From an uncultured Ruminococcus sp. (lineage in GTDB: Bacteria > Bacillota > Clostridia > UBA1212 > UBA1255), in assembly GCA_902782885.1 (NCBI GenBank), contig CACZOW010000169.1, positions 1 to 6,120 on the forward strand: a stretch of 6,120 nucleotides of DNA, read 5' to 3'. The position numbers and the translations under genes are program-made. This document shows, one piece after another, positions 1-6,053 of this stretch (the stretch's first letter is position 1; every line of letters begins with the position of its first letter). The notes below the pieces were generated by a model that was given only the letters and a program-made list of their open reading frames with translations, was not told where the DNA came from and ran no database searches.

Positions 1-375
1 GCCGAAGTCGGATTCGTTGTCGTGGTTGCCGAACACCGGCGCCCAGGGGATGCCGAGACTCTCGAAAAAGTCGCAGAAGTCGCGGAACTGGCGGCCGGAA
101 TCGTCGAATTCGCCGTAGACGTTGTCCCCGGTGATGACGATCAAGTGTGGCTGCGCGGCGTCGATCGCCTCCTGCACGTAGCGGTAGGCGTTGTCCCAGA
201 CGCGATCCGGCGTCCATTTCAGCCGCTCGCGCGTGCAGAGCCGGTCCGGCACCCGCATCTGATCCGAGTCAATAATCTGGATGTCGGTGAGCTGCAGTAT
301 GCGCACTTCGCCCGCGGGGACGGTGACAAAACTGCCGAACCTGCCTTTGCTTATGCTGATGCTGAAGTCTTCCAT
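1..375 (-). CDS. Calcineurin-like metallophosphoesterase, N-terminal part (truncated by the window edge)
   Basis: This gene reads leftwards from an ATG at 375-373 and is still open at base 1, so only 125 codons are visible. The translation contains the metallophosphoesterase metal-binding signatures in order: LTDIQ (D31, Q33), ITGDN (D84) and FGNHDNES (N117, H118). These belong to motifs I-III of the calcineurin-like fold, which holds two metal ions and hydrolyses phosphoesters; the C-terminal histidine motifs lie outside the window. The first motif reads D-x-Q rather than the classical D-x-H, a variant that occurs in some subfamilies. No signal peptide is visible, so a cytoplasmic location is likely. 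A GGAGG ribosome binding site (RC of 381-385) sits 5 nt before the ATG. It follows the EEP lipoprotein gene by 56 bp on the same strand, suggesting co-transcription. The family is secure; the substrate cannot be told. Confidence 0.9.
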   Translation of the reverse strand, partial: MEDFSISISKGRFGSFVTVPAGEVRILQLTDIQIIDSDQMRVPDRLCTRERLKWTPDRVWDNAYRYVQEAIDAAQPHLIVITGDNVYGEFDDSGRQFRDFCDFFESLGIPWAPVFGNHDNESDFG

Positions 376-394
376 GTGTGCCTCCGTATTTTTC

Positions 395-414
395 ACGCGG
401 TCAATGCTCCGCGT
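395..414 (-). other. Small intercistronic hairpin between the two phosphoesterase genes
   Basis: ACGCGG and CCGCGT form a perfect 6-bp stem around an 8-nt loop in the 56-bp gap between the EEP stop codon and the metallophosphoesterase ribosome binding site. No U-tract follows it on the minus strand (GAAAAAT comes next), so it does not look like a terminator. It could influence mRNA processing or stability, but a stem this short may also occur by chance in GC-rich DNA. Confidence 0.25.
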
Positions 415-431
415 TCCGCGTTCGCCGCTGC

Positions 432-2321
432 CTATGCCGCGGTCGATCTGAACGTCGCGAACACCGGCAAATGGTCGGAGATCTCGTACTTGTTCTGCGA
501 GATCAGAAACGTCTCATATGTCAGCGCTTCGAAGCCGGCGGGATCGAAGAAAATGTAGTCAATAGGCTCTTTGGACGGGTTGTAGGACGCGCTCGACTCG
601 TCGTACTGGGCGGTCATTGTCGCCAGGTGGTTCTCGTCCACGGTCACGGGCGCGCGGAGGCGGGCGTCGGCGAGCTTGATGGAAAATTTATTGCCGTCGG
701 CATCCGTGTACTTGGAAGCGCCCTCGATGATCTTGATGAGGGCGTAGGTTTTACCCGCGCTCGTGGTGCGGCGGTTGTTGAGGTCGCCGGTGAGGAACAT
801 GGGCGTCCCTTTGAACCGCTGGGCAAATTTGACGATGACGCCCAGCTGGTTTTTGCGGATGTTGTTGCCGTCGGTGGAATTGTTCTGGCCGTTGTGGTCA
901 AGGTGCGTGTTCATGTGGACGAACTCGCTGCCCGTTGACCGGTCGCGGAGGAGGACCCACGTGCAGATGCGCGGGTAATTGACTCCTTCGAGGTACGAAC
1001 CGGGCACGTCGGGCGTGTCGGAGAGCCAGAACGTGCCGCTGTCAACGAGCTCGAACCGGTCCTTGCGGTAATATATCGGATTGGCCTCGCCGCCGGGCGT
1101 GCGTGCCTCCCCGACGCCGGCGTAGGAGTCGTTGAACACGTACTCATCGAGCCATTTGCGCCACGTCGTCGTGACCTCTTCCATGCCGACCACGTCGGGC
1201 TTCAGCTGATCCAGCAGCCTCCGGTAGAGTTCGGCGCGGACGATGAAAGGCGCGCTGTTGCCGTTCTCGGTCTGTATGTTGAACTGGAGCACGCGCAGCT
1301 CCCCGCTGTCTCCGGCAGGGTATGTTTCGGGGACAACGTACGCCGCGGCCTCACCCGCGCTCACGAACCGCATCTCGCTGATCAGTATGCTCTCTCCGGC
1401 GGTCAACGCGTACTGCTCGAACGTCAGCCGGAACATCCCGATGCTGTCCCGTCTGCTCACTCCCGCGTAGTCAAAGCAGATATAGTGCCACTCGTCGCCG
1501 GCGGGAACGCGCGCGAACAATTCCTTTCGCGTCGAGGAGGTCTCGCTGACCGTGCTTGTGCCGAGCAGCCCGAAACGGCGGTCGTGGGCATTCTGCGTCT
1601 TAACTTTCAGGATGACGCACGGCTTTTCCGCGACGTTGACGTTGAGATATCCCGCGGCCGCGCAAAATTCCTTGTACCGGAAGAATACGGAGGGGACGCA
1701 GGTATATGTGCCGGCTGACGCGGAGGGGCGTGCGGTGAGTTCCAGCACCCGGCCTTCGCTGCCGTCCTCAGCGAGCGCAGTTTCGCAATATATGGCATTC
1801 GAGAAGTACGCGAGGATCCCGTCGGCAACGTCGCTGCCGAAGTCCACAACGTCCAGGTATTCCGTGGGCGCGGGTGTGGGTGTGGGTGTTGGCGCAGCGG
1901 TGGGAGTCGGCGTCTGTGTCGGTGCAGGTGTAGGAGTCGGCGTCGGAGACTGAGTCGGCATCGGCTTTTCGGTGGGCGCCGCCGTGGGTGCCCGCGTCGG
2001 GGCAGGAGTGGGCGTCGGACTTTCAGTCGGGTTTTCAGTGGGAGCCGCGGTTGCAGTGGCAGTGGGTTCGGCAGTCGGGGGCAATGTCGGCTCCGCGGTG
2101 GGCCCGGCAGTCGGGTCCGCGCTTGGGGTCAACGCCGCTTCCGCGGTTGCCTCCGGCGTTGGCGCGGGAGTCAACACTGTTTCCGGCGCGGCCGTTGTCG
2201 CCTCCGCCGGCGTCACATCCTGACCGCTTTTTACGCCGCATCCGCCCAAAGTCAGCAGCAGCCCCGCCGCGGCAATGATCAAAAACAAAATCCAAACGCT
2301 TTTCTTAATGTACAAATTCAT
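432..2321 (-). CDS. Lipoprotein with Thr/Pro linker and endonuclease/exonuclease/phosphatase (EEP) domain
   Basis: The predicted 629-residue product begins with lysines and a hydrophobic stretch ending in a lipobox LGGC (Cys28), so it should be lipid-anchored outside the cell. A Thr/Pro/Ala linker covers about residues 37-153. A beta-rich accessory domain follows (about 155-325), with a CBM-like ending (WHYICFDYAG, later ESILISEMRF). The EEP domain spans about 340-627. Its signatures are present in order: LQFNIQ (N348), GMEEV (E381/E382), NTHLDH (H473), GDLNN (D513, N515), PIDYIFF (D588) and ISDHLP (D616, H617). All expected active-site residues therefore appear intact, and a metal-dependent phosphodiesterase or phosphatase acting outside the cell is likely. 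The substrate is unknown: nucleic acid, lipid headgroup or sugar phosphate are all possible. I chose the ATG at 2321 because AGGG (RC of 2330-2333) lies 8 nt upstream; the TTG one codon earlier is too close to it. It leads an operon with the downstream metallophosphoesterase gene. Confidence 0.88.
   Translation of the reverse strand: MNLYIKKSVWILFLIIAAAGLLLTLGGCGVKSGQDVTPAEATTAAPETVLTPAPTPEATAEAALTPSADPTAGPTAEPTLPPTAEPTATATAAPTENPTESPTPTPAPTRAPTAAPTEKPMPTQSPTPTPTPAPTQTPTPTAAPTPTPTPAPTEYLDVVDFGSDVADGILAYFSNAIYCETALAEDGSEGRVLELTARPSASAGTYTCVPSVFFRYKEFCAAAGYLNVNVAEKPCVILKVKTQNAHDRRFGLLGTSTVSETSSTRKELFARVPAGDEWHYICFDYAGVSRRDSIGMFRLTFEQYALTAGESILISEMRFVSAGEAAAYVVPETYPAGDSGELRVLQFNIQTENGNSAPFIVRAELYRRLLDQLKPDVVGMEEVTTTWRKWLDEYVFNDSYAGVGEARTPGGEANPIYYRKDRFELVDSGTFWLSDTPDVPGSYLEGVNYPRICTWVLLRDRSTGSEFVHMNTHLDHNGQNNSTDGNNIRKNQLGVIVKFAQRFKGTPMFLTGDLNNRRTTSAGKTYALIKIIEGASKYTDADGNKFSIKLADARLRAPVTVDENHLATMTAQYDESSASYNPSKEPIDYIFFDPAGFEALTYETFLISQNKYEISDHLPVFATFRSTAA
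1863..2213 (-). repeat. Coding region for low-complexity Thr/Pro/Ala linker of the EEP lipoprotein
   Basis: About 117 codons encode irregular PT, PTP, APT and AEPT units between the lipid anchor and the folded domains. On the plus strand this appears as a run of degenerate GTGGG/GTCGG words. The DNA units are not identical, so this is a repeat mainly at protein level. Such linkers typically act as a flexible, possibly O-glycosylated stalk that carries a domain out through the cell wall; that role is inferred here. Confidence 0.85.
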
Positions 2322-2337
2322 CAACTTTTCCCTGACC

Positions 2338-2352
2338 CTGCCATATCGGCAG
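2338..2352 (-). promoter_or_regulatory. Leader hairpin just upstream of the EEP lipoprotein ribosome binding site
   Basis: CTGCC and GGCAG form a perfect 5-bp stem around a 5-nt loop, ending 4 nt before the AGGG ribosome binding site on the minus strand. Its position would allow an effect on translation initiation, but the stem is short and no known riboswitch or leader family is recognised. Confidence 0.25.
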
Positions 2353-2391
2353 TTCTCCGTTATCGTAAATTCAGCTGTCGCAAATATCGGC

Positions 2392-2406
2392 CGCCGTGCT
2401 ACGGCG
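2392..2406 (-). promoter_or_regulatory. Hairpin near the 5' end of the EEP lipoprotein transcript
   Basis: CGCCGT, loop of 3 nt, ACGGCG: a perfect 6-bp GC-rich stem a few bases downstream of the predicted start point (about 2413). A 5'-terminal hairpin of this kind could stabilise the mRNA. The inverted repeat could also be an operator; the sequence alone does not decide. Confidence 0.35.
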
Positions 2407-2419
2407 TCCCGCGGCTCAT

Positions 2420-2448
2420 ATTATACAGGATTTTGGTGGAAAGCACAA
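2420..2448 (-). promoter_or_regulatory. Predicted promoter of the EEP lipoprotein-metallophosphoesterase unit
   Basis: On the minus strand a perfect TATAAT (RC of 2420-2425) is preceded, 17 nt upstream, by TTGTGC (RC of 2443-2448), which matches only the TTG of the -35 consensus. The predicted start near 2413 gives a leader of about 90 nt before the ATG at 2321. The perfect -10 box and correct spacing support a housekeeping-sigma promoter that may need an activator because of its weak -35. Confidence 0.6.
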
Positions 2449-2474
2449 TTTCCGGAACGACGCCCGGCAAATAC

Positions 2475-2502
2475 TTGACTAATTGCCTAAAACGATTATA
2501 AT
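2475..2502 (+). promoter_or_regulatory. Near-consensus promoter of the exported LamG-like protein gene
   Basis: TTGACT at 2475-2480, a 16-nt spacer and a perfect TATAAT at 2497-2502 match the vegetative sigma consensus in 11 of 12 positions. Transcription should begin near 2509, leaving a leader of about 105 nt before the ATG at 2614. Its -35 lies 26 bp from the -35 of the divergent EEP promoter, so one regulator bound between them could affect both. Confidence 0.75.
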
Positions 2503-2555
2503 AATCCCGGTTTTTGCCCGTTTTGATCTATTTTCGGGTGAATCCATAATCAACA

Positions 2556-2593
2556 GCGCACCGGCGGCCGCACAGAAAAAGCATTGTGCGCCG
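2556..2593 (+). promoter_or_regulatory. Leader stem-loop with two competing left arms
   Basis: In the leader of the LamG-like gene, CGCACA (2569-2574) pairs with TGTGCG (2585-2590), extended by CGG/CCG across a bulged C. An alternative left arm, GCGCAC (2556-2561), could pair with GTGCGC (2586-2591) instead. The structure ends 7 nt before the GGAGG at 2601-2605. Mutually exclusive arms near a ribosome binding site can act as a switch, but no known riboswitch class is recognised and GC-rich chance pairing is possible. Confidence 0.3.
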
Positions 2594-2613
2594 GAACGCG
2601 GGAGGTCGTGACT

Positions 2614-3528
2614 ATGAAAAAACTGATGGCAATCTTCCTTTGCATCACATTGACGCTGCTGCCGCTCCTGGCAAACGCCGAAGCCGGCGCTGCCGCCGGA
2701 ACGACCGGCGCCGCGGGTTTTGAGACCAACGTCGGCTGGAGCGTTTTCCCTTACGACGGGAACTCTTTCGAGATCCGGGACGACGGCCTTTACACGAAAC
2801 ATCCCACAAATACGGTATTCGCCAGGTCCGACAAATATGTTGACGGCTCGGTATCGTTTACGATGGAATACGAGGTCGACATATTGTCCGTGGTAAAAAA
2901 CGACTACGTCTGGAACGAAGGCTGGCTGTATTATACTTTCAGCCTCGGAATGCCCTCGGAAGAGGACGAGCCCTACAATGAAGCGATCAAGGTCGGTCTG
3001 CTGTCGCACAGCGGATTGACAATGATGCCGCTCACCGACGGCGGCGTGTATCTGGATCTGACGATCAAGGAGCCGCTTCCCGAGGAGATCGCCGGCGAAG
3101 TGAAACATCTGACGGTCAAGATCGAATATACCGCGTCGGACCAGATCCTGACGTTCACGGTCAACGGCATCGAGGTTTACACCGACTATTTCGACGAGGA
3201 ATTCCACGAAGGATACCTGGGGATCGAGACCGCCTGGACGGAGATGCTGGTGACAAAAGCCATATACACGGAATATCCGGACGGATTGCCGTCGGAAAAG
3301 ACCGCCGAGCCGCAGCCTACCAAAGATCCGGCGGAGCAGACGGATGTTCCGGCAACGGCGGACAACACTCAGCCCGCGGCGACGGATGAACCCGGCAAAA
3401 ACGGTTCAAAAGCGTCCGATGACGACAAATCAACAGTTCCGGTCGTCGGCATCATCCTCGGTGTGATCGCGGCCGCGGCAGTGATCGCCGCCATCGCGGT
3501 CATCGTGATCCGGAAGAAGAAGAAATAA
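2614..3528 (+). CDS. Exported, membrane-anchored protein with concanavalin-like (LamG-type) domain
   Basis: This 304-residue protein has a signal peptide (MKK, hydrophobic core, probable cleavage after ANA at residue 22). A predicted beta-sandwich follows at about 38-220, with alternating strands and the phrases LTVKIEY, FTVNGIEVY and GYLGIETAW, typical of LamG/concanavalin-like folds. A linker rich in Pro, Thr, Asp and Ala covers about 222-274. One membrane helix (about 276-299) and a positively charged RKKKK tail complete it. It is therefore probably a type I membrane protein displaying the sandwich outside. No LPxTG sortase motif and no obvious catalytic residues are visible, so glycan or protein binding is more likely than enzymatic action, though this is inference. 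GGAGG (2601-2605) lies 8 nt before the ATG; an in-frame GTG start at 2584 would place residues ahead of the signal peptide and lacks this site. It is transcribed away from the EEP lipoprotein gene and converges on the aminotransferase gene. Confidence 0.82.
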   Translation: MKKLMAIFLCITLTLLPLLANAEAGAAAGTTGAAGFETNVGWSVFPYDGNSFEIRDDGLYTKHPTNTVFARSDKYVDGSVSFTMEYEVDILSVVKNDYVWNEGWLYYTFSLGMPSEEDEPYNEAIKVGLLSHSGLTMMPLTDGGVYLDLTIKEPLPEEIAGEVKHLTVKIEYTASDQILTFTVNGIEVYTDYFDEEFHEGYLGIETAWTEMLVTKAIYTEYPDGLPSEKTAEPQPTKDPAEQTDVPATADNTQPAATDEPGKNGSKASDDDKSTVPVVGIILGVIAAAAVIAAIAVIVIRKKKK

Positions 3529-3560
3529 AAAAACGCGGGGCGGTCATCGACCGCGCCCGC
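3527..3560 (-). terminator. Intrinsic terminator of the rrf2-DUF3737-patB operon
   Basis: On the minus strand an 11-bp GC-rich stem with one bulged base (arms 3549-3560 and 3535-3545, loop of 3 nt) is followed by a G and seven consecutive T residues (RC of 3527-3533). This is a classical rho-independent terminator. It contains the aminotransferase stop codon at 3546-3544 and its last four codons. In the plus direction only TTT follows the stem, so termination of the convergent LamG-like gene here would be weaker. Confidence 0.85.
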
Positions 3561-4719
3561 TTTCCGCAAACCCTTCGATGCCCCGTTTCAGCCGCTCCAG
3601 CCCGTCCAGGAGCGTCTGTCTGGGGCAGGCAATATTTACGCGCAGAAAGTCGTCCCCGGGCTCACCGTACGCCGCACCGGCGGTTATGAAGAGCCCGGTG
3701 TTTTTTCTTATATACGCCGCGACCGGCCGGCTCTTTCCGACGGCGCTGATGTCCAGCCATAAAAGGTATGTTGCCTCGCCGGGCACCAGTCTGACGCATG
3801 GCAGTTCGCGCTCGAGGAACGCTTTCACAGTTTTGCGGTTTTCGCTGACGTAGCGGTTCAGTTCGTTGACCCAGTCCCCGCCGTAATTGAAGGCGGCAAT
3901 TGCCCCGACCGTTGCCAGCGCGTTCGGTTCGGCAACTTCATCGGTATTGATCCCGCGCCGCACTTTATGGCGCAGGAACGGTTCAGGAACGTATATTGCC
4001 GCCGTCTGCAATCCGGCCAGGTTGAACGTTTTGGTGGGAGCAACGCACGTGATGCTGTTGTATCGGCATTCCTCCGAAACGGAGGCAAACGGCACGTACT
4101 CTTTCCCCGGCTCGGTGATGTCGCAGTGGATCTCGTCGGAGATCACGGTCACGCCGTGGACCTTGCACAGGTGACCGATCTTTTGCAGTTCCTCCCGGCT
4201 CCAGATCCGGCCCACGGGGTTGTGGGGATTGCAGAGGATCATGAGGGACGTCTGCGGATCCGCCAGCTTTTGTGCGAGGTCGTCGAAATCGATGCGGTAG
4301 GCTCCGTTTTCATAGACGAGGCGGTTCTCCAGAACGCGGCAGCCGTTGTTGACGATGCTGTTGAAGAAGATGTTGTAGACAGGGGTCTGGATGACCACGT
4401 TTTCGTTGGGCGTCGTCAATTTTCTGACGATGCTGGAGATCGCGGCAACGACTCCCGTGCAGAACATCAGCGCTTCCTTTTCCATACGGAGGCCGTGGCG
4501 GCGCTGCCACCAGCCCGAATACGCGGCGTACCATTCGTCGGTGATGTCGGTATAGCCGAAAATGCCGTGCTCCACGCGGCGTTTCAGCGCATCGAGGACC
4601 TCGGGCGCAGTCCGGAAATCCATGTCGGCGACCCACATGGGGAGTTCGTCCTCGCCGACGGCCCATTTTATGCTGTCGGTATTTCTTCGGTCGTAAACGG
4701 TGTCGAAATCGTATTTCAT
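3544..4719 (-). CDS. patB: MalY/PatB-family PLP-dependent aminotransferase / C-S lyase
   Basis: The 391-residue product is a full-length fold-type I PLP enzyme of the MalY/PatB group. Family marks from the N-terminus are YDFD, SIKWA, PMWVADMDF (27-35), GIFGYT (52-57), QTPVY (Y115), CNPHNPVGR (N164-N167), SDEIHCD (D195, contacting the PLP ring nitrogen), APTKTFNLAG (K230, the Schiff-base lysine) and FLRVN (R360, binding the substrate carboxylate). Characterised members cleave cystathionine, cysteine or related C-S bonds to pyruvate, ammonia and a thiol; some also transaminate. The exact substrate is not determined by sequence. The start is the ATG at 4719: it overlaps the upstream TGA as ATGA, and GGAG (RC of 4728-4731) lies 8 nt upstream. 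The GTG at 4728 is adjacent to that site and is rejected. Third gene of the operon, cytoplasmic, probably translationally coupled to DUF3737. Confidence 0.93.
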   Translation of the reverse strand: MKYDFDTVYDRRNTDSIKWAVGEDELPMWVADMDFRTAPEVLDALKRRVEHGIFGYTDITDEWYAAYSGWWQRRHGLRMEKEALMFCTGVVAAISSIVRKLTTPNENVVIQTPVYNIFFNSIVNNGCRVLENRLVYENGAYRIDFDDLAQKLADPQTSLMILCNPHNPVGRIWSREELQKIGHLCKVHGVTVISDEIHCDITEPGKEYVPFASVSEECRYNSITCVAPTKTFNLAGLQTAAIYVPEPFLRHKVRRGINTDEVAEPNALATVGAIAAFNYGGDWVNELNRYVSENRKTVKAFLERELPCVRLVPGEATYLLWLDISAVGKSRPVAAYIRKNTGLFITAGAAYGEPGDDFLRVNIACPRQTLLDGLERLKRGIEGFAESGRGR

Positions 4720-5606
4720 TGCAGCCACTCCGGTCTGTCGGACTGTTTTCCGATATTGTTGCAGATGATCTTCGTTTTGTCCGGATCGACCTTGTCTTTT
4801 TCGATTATCAGCTCGTCGATGCGGTCCGCTTTGATCGTGCCGCTCCTGGGGTTGAACACGCTGCCGACTTTTCCGGTGATCTCGGCGTCAACGTCGGAGT
4901 ACTCGAAGGCGAGCGTCGTGTTGATCAGGCGGCAATTGACCATTTTCAGGCGGTCGATGAAGCACAGTCCCTGAAGCGTTTCCACGGTGCAGTTGACCAG
5001 GGTGAGGTTCTCGGAGTTCCAGCCCAGGTACTCGCCGCAGATCAGCGAGTCGTACACGGTGACGTTTTTGCTGTTCCAGAACGCGTCTTTGGTGAGCAGG
5101 CGCGAGTTCCGGATGACAACGTTTTCCGCGCCGTCGAAACAGTAGTTGCCGTTCAGCGTGAGTCCGTCAACTTCGATGTTTTTGCTGTTCATGGCGAAGT
5201 AGCTGCCGCTGCCGACGGTAACGTTTTTGAGCGTCACGCCGTCGCAGCTCCAGAGGGTCTCGTCCGCGTTGTAGATGTTCACGTTTTCCAGCGTGACGTC
5301 TTTGCAGCGCCGGAAGTTTTTCGGGGCTTTGATGTCGGTGTTTTTGAATGTGACGCGGGATGAGTACCAGACGCCGGCCCGGGCGTTTTCGAAAAGGGTG
5401 CAGCGGTCGAGGGCAATGTTCTCGCAGTACCAGAGCGGGTATTTCCATTGAAACAGGCAGCCCGTGAGGTCAATGTTCCGGCATTCCTTCAGTGGGGATT
5501 CGCCGTTTTCGAAGACGGTGTTAACGACCTTCAGATCGCTCTGCTTATACAGCGCGCGTTCGCCGGCGCAGATCTGCTGGTCGATGAGTTTTTTCCTTGT
5601 TGCCAT
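4716..5606 (-). CDS. DUF3737 family protein, right-handed beta-helix
   Basis: This 296-residue protein matches the DUF3737 family by remembered hallmarks: GERALY near the N-terminus, NGESPLKE (34-41), WKYPLWYC (54-61), GVWYS (78-82), APKNFRR (94-100), ETLWSCDGVTLKN, NYCFDGAENV, KDAFWNSKNVTVYDS, GEYLGWNSENL and QGLCFID. The middle is built of coils of about 18-20 residues, each with an N-V/L-x-L/V core and often an aromatic Trp, Phe or Tyr at the turn, as in parallel beta-helix proteins. There is no signal peptide, so it should be cytoplasmic. The function is unknown, and I see no catalytic motif I can name. AAGGA (RC of 5614-5618) lies 7 nt before the ATG. It starts 21 bp after the regulator gene and its TGA overlaps the aminotransferase ATG by 4 bases, a sign of close functional coupling. 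Confidence 0.92.
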   Translation of the reverse strand: MATRKKLIDQQICAGERALYKQSDLKVVNTVFENGESPLKECRNIDLTGCLFQWKYPLWYCENIALDRCTLFENARAGVWYSSRVTFKNTDIKAPKNFRRCKDVTLENVNIYNADETLWSCDGVTLKNVTVGSGSYFAMNSKNIEVDGLTLNGNYCFDGAENVVIRNSRLLTKDAFWNSKNVTVYDSLICGEYLGWNSENLTLVNCTVETLQGLCFIDRLKMVNCRLINTTLAFEYSDVDAEITGKVGSVFNPRSGTIKADRIDELIIEKDKVDPDKTKIICNNIGKQSDRPEWLQ

Positions 5607-5627
5607 TGTTTTGTCCTTTCCTGACTT

Positions 5628-6023
5628 TCAGATCAGATCTATCAAGCGTTTTGAAAAGAGAAAGTCATTTACGATCTTGTTATATTCGTTCCAGAAGGCG
5701 AGCGCTTTGCAGCCGGGGGCGCAGGGGCAAACGTCGGAGTCTTTGTCAAGACAGGACACGGCGGCCAGCGAGCCTTCGGTCAATTCCAATATTTCTCCTA
5801 CGGTGTACGCGGCGGGTGCCCGGGAGAGGGTATATCCTCCGCCTTTGCCGCTGTAGCCCTTGACCAGTTTCCCCTTGACGAGCAAACTGACGATCGACTC
5901 CAGATACTTTTTGGAGATGTCCTGCCGGAGGGCAACGTCCTTCAGCGCCACGCGTCCCTCGTCCGCGTGCTCCGCCAGGTCCATCATCACTTTTAGCGCG
6001 TATCTTCCTTTGGTTGAGACCAT
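5628..6023 (-). CDS. Rrf2-family transcriptional regulator with four clustered cysteines
   Basis: The 131-residue product opens with VSTKGRYALKVMMDLA, then ISKKYLESIV (recognition-helix region, 36-45) and YSGKGGGYTLSR (the winged-helix wing, 57-68). These are the standard marks of Rrf2 regulators such as IscR, NsrR and CymR. The C-terminal part has cysteines at 91, 99, 101 and 105 (C-x7-C-x-C-x3-C), close to where IscR-type proteins hold an Fe-S cluster but with different spacing, so cluster binding or thiol sensing is possible and unproven. Start: the ATG at 6023, with GAGG (RC of 6031-6034) 7 nt upstream. An in-frame ATG at 6083 would run through the predicted promoter and lacks a ribosome binding site. 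It heads the operon and probably autoregulates it together with DUF3737 and the PatB-type gene; a cysteine-metabolism role like CymR is one option. Confidence 0.93.
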   Translation of the reverse strand: MVSTKGRYALKVMMDLAEHADEGRVALKDVALRQDISKKYLESIVSLLVKGKLVKGYSGKGGGYTLSRAPAAYTVGEILELTEGSLAAVSCLDKDSDVCPCAPGCKALAFWNEYNKIVNDFLFSKRLIDLI

Positions 6024-6041
6024 AACAAAACCTCGTGTAAA

Positions 6042-6051
6042 GTTTATAAAC
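6042..6051. promoter_or_regulatory. Perfect 10-bp palindrome at the rrf2 transcription start: candidate operator
   Basis: GTTTATAAAC is its own reverse complement and covers the predicted start point (about 6047), between the -10 box and the ribosome binding site of the rrf2-type gene. Rrf2 regulators bind as dimers to inverted repeats and commonly repress their own operons, so this is a plausible autoregulatory site. It is short and AT-rich, so chance cannot be excluded. Confidence 0.4.
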
Positions 6052-6053
6052 AT

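Noticed and set aside
401..425. Tandem CCGCGTT at 409-422
   Set aside because: Two copies of 7 bp in GC-rich DNA between genes, with no further sign of function; partly explained by the 395-414 hairpin.
1863..2213. GTGGG/GTCGG-rich tract as a CRISPR array or DNA satellite
   Set aside because: The units are short, irregular and degenerate with no spacers; they are explained as codons of a Thr/Pro linker.
1552..2223. Plus-strand frames encoding Val/Gly/Ala-rich repeats
   Set aside because: These are the reverse complement of the Thr/Pro/Ala linker of the EEP lipoprotein; the low-complexity DNA keeps several frames open.
2479..3207. Minus-strand 242-codon open frame
   Set aside because: It is antisense to the LamG-like gene, which has a promoter, GGAGG site, signal peptide and membrane anchor. 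The antisense product shows no recognisable domain and its end lies inside the promoter region.
4717..4728. GTG start at 4728 for the aminotransferase
   Set aside because: The GGAG site directly abuts the GTG, while it is ideally spaced for the ATG at 4719, which also forms the ATGA overlap.
3967..4974. Plus-strand 335-codon open frame
   Set aside because: It lies antisense to the MalY/PatB and DUF3737 genes, which have clear family motifs, ribosome binding sites and coupled starts. Its Asp/Val/Arg-rich composition is typical of a reverse-frame shadow in GC-rich DNA.
4719..5363. Plus-strand 214-codon open frame
   Set aside because: Fully antisense to the DUF3737 gene, with no ribosome binding site or motif of its own.
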